From Macrostomum hystrix (taxonomy: Eukaryota; Platyhelminthes; Macrostomidae), in NCBI GenBank assembly GCA_950097015.1, contig CATNEN010000029.1, positions 434,001 through 498,000 on the forward strand: a DNA stretch of 64,000 nucleotides, written 5' to 3'. The notes beneath the pieces are model-generated. The model did no database searches and was not told the origin of the DNA. It saw nothing but the letters and a program-made list of their open reading frames with translations. The translations under genes and the position numbers were made by a program. Positions 58,441 through 64,000 of this stretch are shown one piece after another (position 1 is the first letter of the stretch; each line of letters begins with the position of its first letter).

Positions 58441-58975
58441 CCTCTGCCTGAGAACAGAGTTACTGCGTGTAACAGCCGAACAAACTGTTGCACAACTAGG
58501 CTACAATTACCCATGAAATTTTCGCATGAAAGCCATTAAATAATACAAGAAAAGCAATGAAAAAGCAACTTACGGTTCTCAAATACGGTCAGAGTGACAG
58601 CAAAAGCACTGTTTTCCTAACGACAGTATCATACAGATCACCGAAGTCTACGCTCGTACAAGACAAACAAAATGCTGCACTTTATTTGTCTTAACTGCTT
58701 TTCTATATGTAGTGTGCTGCTATCGCTTCGTCTTTTTTCCTGCATTCAGAGATCAACCTTCTCAGATAAAGGAATCGGAGTCTATAATGCAAATTTAACG
58801 TACGCAGGGCTCAATGACTAACGTTCTAGTCATTTTCTGCACGTGTATTCAGCGCAGTGAGTTGACAGGGAAAATACTTTCTTAACAGGCTCTCGATTCA
58901 TTTTCTTATCACCTTTTAGGTATCTGAGTGCCCCCCACTCCGATATTTCAGGGCTTTCATTTCTATTTATTTCAT
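58441..58975. other. Unique stretch between two arrays
   Basis: About 535 bp of non-repetitive sequence with no coding exon or mobile element that I recognise. Confidence 0.4.
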
Positions 58976-61900
58976 TTCTACAGTTCGATACCCTCCGATC
59001 CTTCAGTTCGATACCCTCCTATCCTTCAGTTCGATACCCTCCGATCCTTCAGTTCGATACCCTCCGATCCTTAGTTCGATACCCTCCTATCCTTCAGTTC
59101 GATACCCTCCGATCCTTAGTTCGATACCCTCCTATCCTTAGTTCGATACCCTCCTATCCTTCAGTTCGATACCCTCCGATCCTTCAGTTCGATACCCTCC
59201 TATCCTTCAGTTCGATACCCTCCGATCCTTAGTTCGATACCCTCCTATCCTTCAGTTCGATACCCTCCGATCCTACAGTTCGATACCCTCCGATCCTTAG
59301 TTCGATACCCTCCTATCCTTAGTTCGATACCCTCCTATCCTTCAGTTCGATACCCTCCGATCCTTCAGTTCGCTACCCTCCGATCCTTAGTTCGATACCC
59401 TCCTATCCTTCAGTTCGATACCCTCCGATCCTTAGTTCGATACCCTCCTATCCTTAGTTCGATACCCTCCTATCCTTCAGTTCGATACCCTCCGATCCTT
59501 CAGTTCGATACCCTCCTATCCTTCAGTTCGATACCCTCCGATCCTTAGTTCGATACCCTCCTATCCTTCAGTTCGATACCCTCCTATCCTTCAGTTCGAT
59601 ACCCTCCGATCCTTCAGTTCGATACCCTCCGATCCTTAGTTCGATACCCTCCTATCCTTCAGTTCGATACCCTCCGATCCTTAGTTCGATACCCTCCTAT
59701 CCTTAGTTCGATACCCTCCTATCCTTCAGTTCGATACCCTCCGATCCTTAGTTCGATACCCTCCTATCCTTCAGTTCGATACCCTCCGATCCTACAGTTC
59801 GATACCCTCCGATCCTTAGTTCGATACCCTCCGATCCTTCAGTTCGATACCCTCCGATCCTTCAGTTCGCTACCCTCCGATCCTTCAGTTCGCTACCCTC
59901 CGATCCTTCAGTTCGATACCCTCCGATCCTTCAGTTCGCTACCCTCCGATCCTTCAGTTCGCTACCCTCCGATCCTTCAGTTCGCTACCCTCCGATCCTT
60001 CAGTTCGCTACCCTCCGATCCTTCAGTTCGATACCCTCCGATCCTTCAGTTCGATACCCTCCGATCCTTCAGTTCGATACCCTCCGATCCTTCAGTTCGC
60101 TACCCTCCGATCCTTCAGTTCGCTACCCTCCGATCCTTCAGTTCGATACCCTCCGATCCTTCAGTTCGCTACCCTCCGATCCTTCAGTTCGCTACCCTCC
60201 GATCCTTCAGTTCGCTACCCTCCGATCCTTCAGTTCGCTACCCTCCGATCCTTCAGTTCGATACCCTCCGATCCTTCAGTTCGATACCCTCCGATCCTTC
60301 AGTTCGATACCCTCCGATCCTTCAGTTCGCTACCCTACGATCCTTCAGTTCGATACCCTCCGATCCTTCAGTTCGCTACCCTCCGATCCTTCAGTTCGAT
60401 ACCCTCCGATCCTTCAGTTCGATACCCTCCGATCCTTCAGTTCGCTTACCCTCCGATCCTTCAGTTCGATACCCTCCGATCCTTCAGTTCGATACCCTCC
60501 GATCCTTCAGTTCGCTTTACCCTCCGATCCTTCAGTTCGCTACCCTCCGATCCTTCAGTTCGATACCCTCCTATCCTTCAGTTCGATACCCTCCGATCCT
60601 ACAGTTCGATACCCTCCGATCCTTAGTTCGATACCCTCCGATCCTTAGTTCGATACCCTCCTATCCTTAGTTCGATACCCTCCTATCCTTCAGTTCGATA
60701 CCCTCCGATCCTTCAGTTCGATACCCTCCGATCCTTCAGTTCGCTACCCTCCGATCCTTAGTTCGATACCCTCCTATCCTTCAGTTCGATACCTCCGATC
60801 CTTAGTTCGATACCCTCCTATCCTTCAGTTCGATACCCTCCGATCCTCAGTTCGATACCCTCCGATCCTTAGTTCGATACCCTCCTATCCTTCAGTTCGA
60901 TACCCTCCGGATCCTACAGTTCGATACCCTCCGATCCTTAGTTCGATACCCTCCCTATCCTTAGTTCGATACCCTCCTATCCTTCAGTTCGATACCCTCC
61001 GATCCTGCAGTTCGATACCCTCCGATCCTTAGTTCGATACCCTCCTATCCTTCAGTTCGATACCCTCCGATCCTACAGTTCGATACCCTCCGATCCTTAG
61101 TTCGATACCCTCCTATCCTTAGTTCGATACCCTCCTATCCTTCAGTTCGATACCCTCCGATCCTTCAGTTCGATACCCTCCGATCCTTCAGTTCGCTACC
61201 CTCCTATCCTTCAGTTCGATACCCTCCGATCCTACAGTTCGATACCCTCCGATCCTTAGTTCGATACCCTCCTATCCTTAGTTCGATACCCTCCTATCCT
61301 TCAGTTCGATACCCTCCGATCCTTCAGTTCGATACCCTCCGATCCTTCAGTTCGATACCCTCCGATCCTTCAGTTCGATACCCTCCGATCCTTCAGTTCG
61401 ATACCCTCCGATCCTTCAGTTCGATACCCTCCTATCCTTCAGTTCGATACCCTCCTATCCTACAGTTCGATACCCTCCGATCCTTCAGTTGGCTTTACCC
61501 TCCGATCCTTCAGTTCGATACCCTCCGATCCTTCAGTTGGCTTTACCCTCCGATCCTTCAGTTCGATACCCTCCGATCCTTCAGTTCGATACCCTCGATC
61601 CTTCAGTTCGATACCCTCCGATCCTTCAGTTCGATACCCTCCGATCCTTCAGTTCGCTACCCTCCGATCCTTCAGTTCGCTACCCTCCGATCCTTCAGTT
61701 CGCTACCCTCCGATCCTTCAGTTCGCTACCCTCCGATCCTTCAGTTCGATACCCTCCGATCCTTCAGTTCGATACCCTCCGATCCTTCAGTTCGATACCC
61801 TCCGATCCTTCAGTTCGCTACCCTCCGATCCTTCAGTTCGATACCCTCCGATCCTTCAGTTCGCTACCCTCCGATCCTTCAGTTCGATACCCTCCGATCC

Positions 61901-63986
61901 TTCAGTTCGATACCCTCCGATCCTTCAGTTCGCTTTACCTCCGATCCTTCAGTTCGATACCCTCCGATCCTTCAGTTCGATACCCTCCGATCCTTCAGTT
62001 CGCTTTACCCCTCCGATCCTTCAGTTCGCTACCCTCCGATCCTTCAGTTCGATACCCTCCTATCCTTCAGTTCGATACCCTCCGATCCTACAGTTCGATA
62101 CCCTCCGATCCTTAGTTCGATACCCTCCGATCCTCAGTTCGATACCCTCCTATCCTTAGTTCGATACCCTCCTATCCTTCAGTTCGATACCCTCCGATCC
62201 TTCAGTTCGATACCCTCCGATCCTTCAGTTCGCTACCCTCCGATCCTTAGTTCGATACCCTCCTATCCTTCAGTTCGATACCCTCCGATCCTTAGTTCGA
62301 TACCCTCCTATCCTTCAGTTCGATACCCTCCGATCCTCAGTTCGATACCCTCCGATCCTTAGTTCGATACCCTCCTATCCTTCAGTTCGATACCCTCCGA
62401 TCCTACAGTTCGATACCCTCCGATCCTTAGTTCGATACCCTCCTATCCTTAGTTCGATACCCTCCTATCCTTCAGTTCGATACCCTCCGATCCTTCAGTT
62501 CGATACCCTCCGATCCTTAGTTCGATACCCTCCTATCCTTCAGTTCGATACCCTCCGATCCTACAGTTCGATACCTCCGATCCTTAGTTCGATACCCTCC
62601 TATCCTTAGTTCGATACCCTCCTATCCTTCAGTTCGATACCCTCCGATCCTTCAGTTCGATACCCCTCCGATCCTTCAGTTCGCTACCCTCCTATCCTTC
62701 AGTTCGATACCCTCCGATCCTACAGTTCGATACCCTCCGATCCTTAGTTCGATACCCTCCGATCCTTCAGTTCGATACCCTCCCGATCCTTCAGTTCGAT
62801 ACCCTCCGATCCTTCAGTTCGATACCCTCCGATCCTTCAGTTCGATACCCTCCGATCCTTCAGTTCGATACCCTCCGATCCTTCAGTTCGATACCCTCCG
62901 ATCCTTCAGTTCGATACCCTCCTATCCTTCAGTTCGATACCCTCCGATTCTACAGTTCGATACCCTCCGATCCTTCAGTTCGCTACCCTCCGATCCTTCA
63001 GTCGCTACCCTCCGATCCTTCAGTTCGATACCCTCCGATCCTTCAGTTCGCTACCCTCCGATCCTTCAGTTCGCTACCCTCCGATCCTTAGTTCGATACC
63101 CTCCTATCCTTCAGTTCGATACCCTCCGATCCTTAGTTCGATACCCTCCTATCCTTAGTTCGATACCCTCCGATCCTCAGTTCGATACCCTCCGATCCTT
63201 AGTTCGATACCCTCCTATCCTTCAGTTCGATACCCTCCGATCCTACAGTTCGATACCCTCCGATCCTTAGTTCGATACCCTCCTATCCTTAGTTCGATAC
63301 CCTCCTATCCTTCAGTTCGATACCCTCCGATCCTTCAGTTCGATACCCTCCGATCCTTAGTTCGATACCCTCCTATCCTTCAGTTCGATACCCTCCGATC
63401 CTTCAGTTTCGATACCCTCCGATCCTTAGTTCGATACCCTCCTATCCTTAGTTCGATACCCTCCTATCCTTCAGTTCGATACCCTCCGATCCTTCAGTTC
63501 GATACCCCTCCGATCCTTCAGTTCGATACCCTCGATCCTTCAGTTCGATACCCTCCGATCCTTCAGTTCGATACCCTCCGATCCTTCAGTTCGATACCCT
63601 CCTATCCTTCAGTTCGATACCCTCCTATCCTACAGTTCGATACCCTCCGATCCTTCAGTTGGCTTTACCCTCCGATCCTTCAGTTCGATACCCTCCGATC
63701 CTTCAGTTGGCTTTACCCTCCGATCCTTCAGTTCGATACCCTCCGATCCTTCAGTTCGATACCCTCCGATCCTTCAGTTCGATACCCTCCGATCCTTCAG
63801 TTCGATACCCTCCTATCCTTCAGTTCGATACCCTCCGATCCTTCAGTTCGATACCCTCCTATCCTTCAGTTTCGATACCCTCCTATCCTACAGTTCGATA
63901 CCCTCCGATCCTTTAGTTGGCTTTACCCTCCGATCCTTCAGTTCGATACCCTCCGATCCTTCAGTTGGCTTTACCCTCCGATCCTT
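58976..63986. repeat. 5.0-kb minisatellite, 23-bp unit, about 218 copies
   Basis: Unit core cagttcgataccctccgatc, with 22-bp (ccttagttcg), gctaccc, ttggcttta and cctatcc variants. Runs of the same variants recur in the same order (for example near 59270, 59770, 60600, 61250 and 62400), showing higher-order duplication. Many one-base gains and losses (ccccctcc, ccctcgatcc, ttttcgata) occur, more than in other arrays of the window. The array ends 15 bp before the window edge. Confidence 0.93.
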
Positions 63987-64000
63987 TGTAGCAGCAAATT

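Noticed and set aside
57328-58514. Two overlapping minus-strand frames of 317 and 348 codons with GEVNHLKHWGRGQSSQTLG-like repeats
   Set aside because: Pure translation of the 28-bp array in different phases; no unique sequence and no domain.
58976-63986. Telomeric or centromeric repeat identity for the terminal 5-kb array
   Set aside because: The unit is 23 bp and unlike TTAGGG-type repeats; the array ends 15 bp inside the window, so it need not be a chromosome end. Centromere identity cannot be judged from one locus.

Overview
The window is nuclear DNA of a bilaterian animal. All protein genes are on the animal plan, with GT-AG introns of 67 bp to several kb, GC-rich exons set in AT-rich introns, polyglutamine and polyproline runs, and tRNA-derived SINEs. 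Seven genes can be reconstructed by splicing: an LDB1/Chip/CLIM LIM-domain-binding cofactor (minus, 441-4093), a MADD/Rab3-GEF DENN protein (plus, 9364 to about 25007 or 29432), a secreted or GPI-anchored Ly6/three-finger protein (plus, 32017-33846), an NR2F/COUP-TF-like nuclear receptor (plus, 37139-40560), an SLK/STK10-type Ste20 kinase (minus, 41519-45734), SQSTM1/p62 (minus, 52957-53868) and a RING-NHL protein resembling malin (minus, about 54927-56864). A lophotrochozoan, perhaps a free-living flatworm with a satellite-rich genome, is a guess; nothing here fixes the species.

The dominant feature is tandem repetition. About 26 separate minisatellites (monomers of 12 to 55 bp) cover about 28 kb, over 40% of the window. 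Most have their own monomer and are confined to one intron or one intergenic gap; several start within a few bases of a splice donor. The largest are a 20-bp array of 4.4 kb after the last confident MADD exon, a 23-bp array of 3.6 kb (47.3-50.9 kb) and a second, unrelated 23-bp array of 5.0 kb (59.0-64.0 kb). Several show higher-order structure.

Layout: 0-4.1 kb LDB gene; 4.1-9.4 kb gap with a purine-rich strand, AT-rich DNA and a SINE; 9.4-29.4 kb MADD with ten intronic arrays; 29.4-32.0 kb empty; 32.0-33.8 kb Ly6 gene with an array-filled intron; 33.9-37.1 kb two arrays; 37.1-40.6 kb nuclear receptor, tail-to-tail with the kinase at 41.5-45.7 kb; 46.0-50.9 kb two arrays; 51-53 kb AT-rich DNA with repeat remnants; 53-57 kb p62 and the RING-NHL gene; 57-64 kb three arrays.

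The genes do not form one pathway. LDB and NR2F are developmental transcription regulators, MADD acts in Rab3/Rab27 vesicle traffic, SLK/STK10 in cytoskeletal signalling, and p62 with a malin-like ligase in ubiquitin and autophagy. No clearly new gene system was found. The points most worth a second look are a SINE whose target-site duplication copied a 3' splice site in the kinase, the one-array-per-intron pattern, the uncertain C-terminus of MADD, the altered D-box of the nuclear receptor, and a frameshift in the RING-NHL gene.
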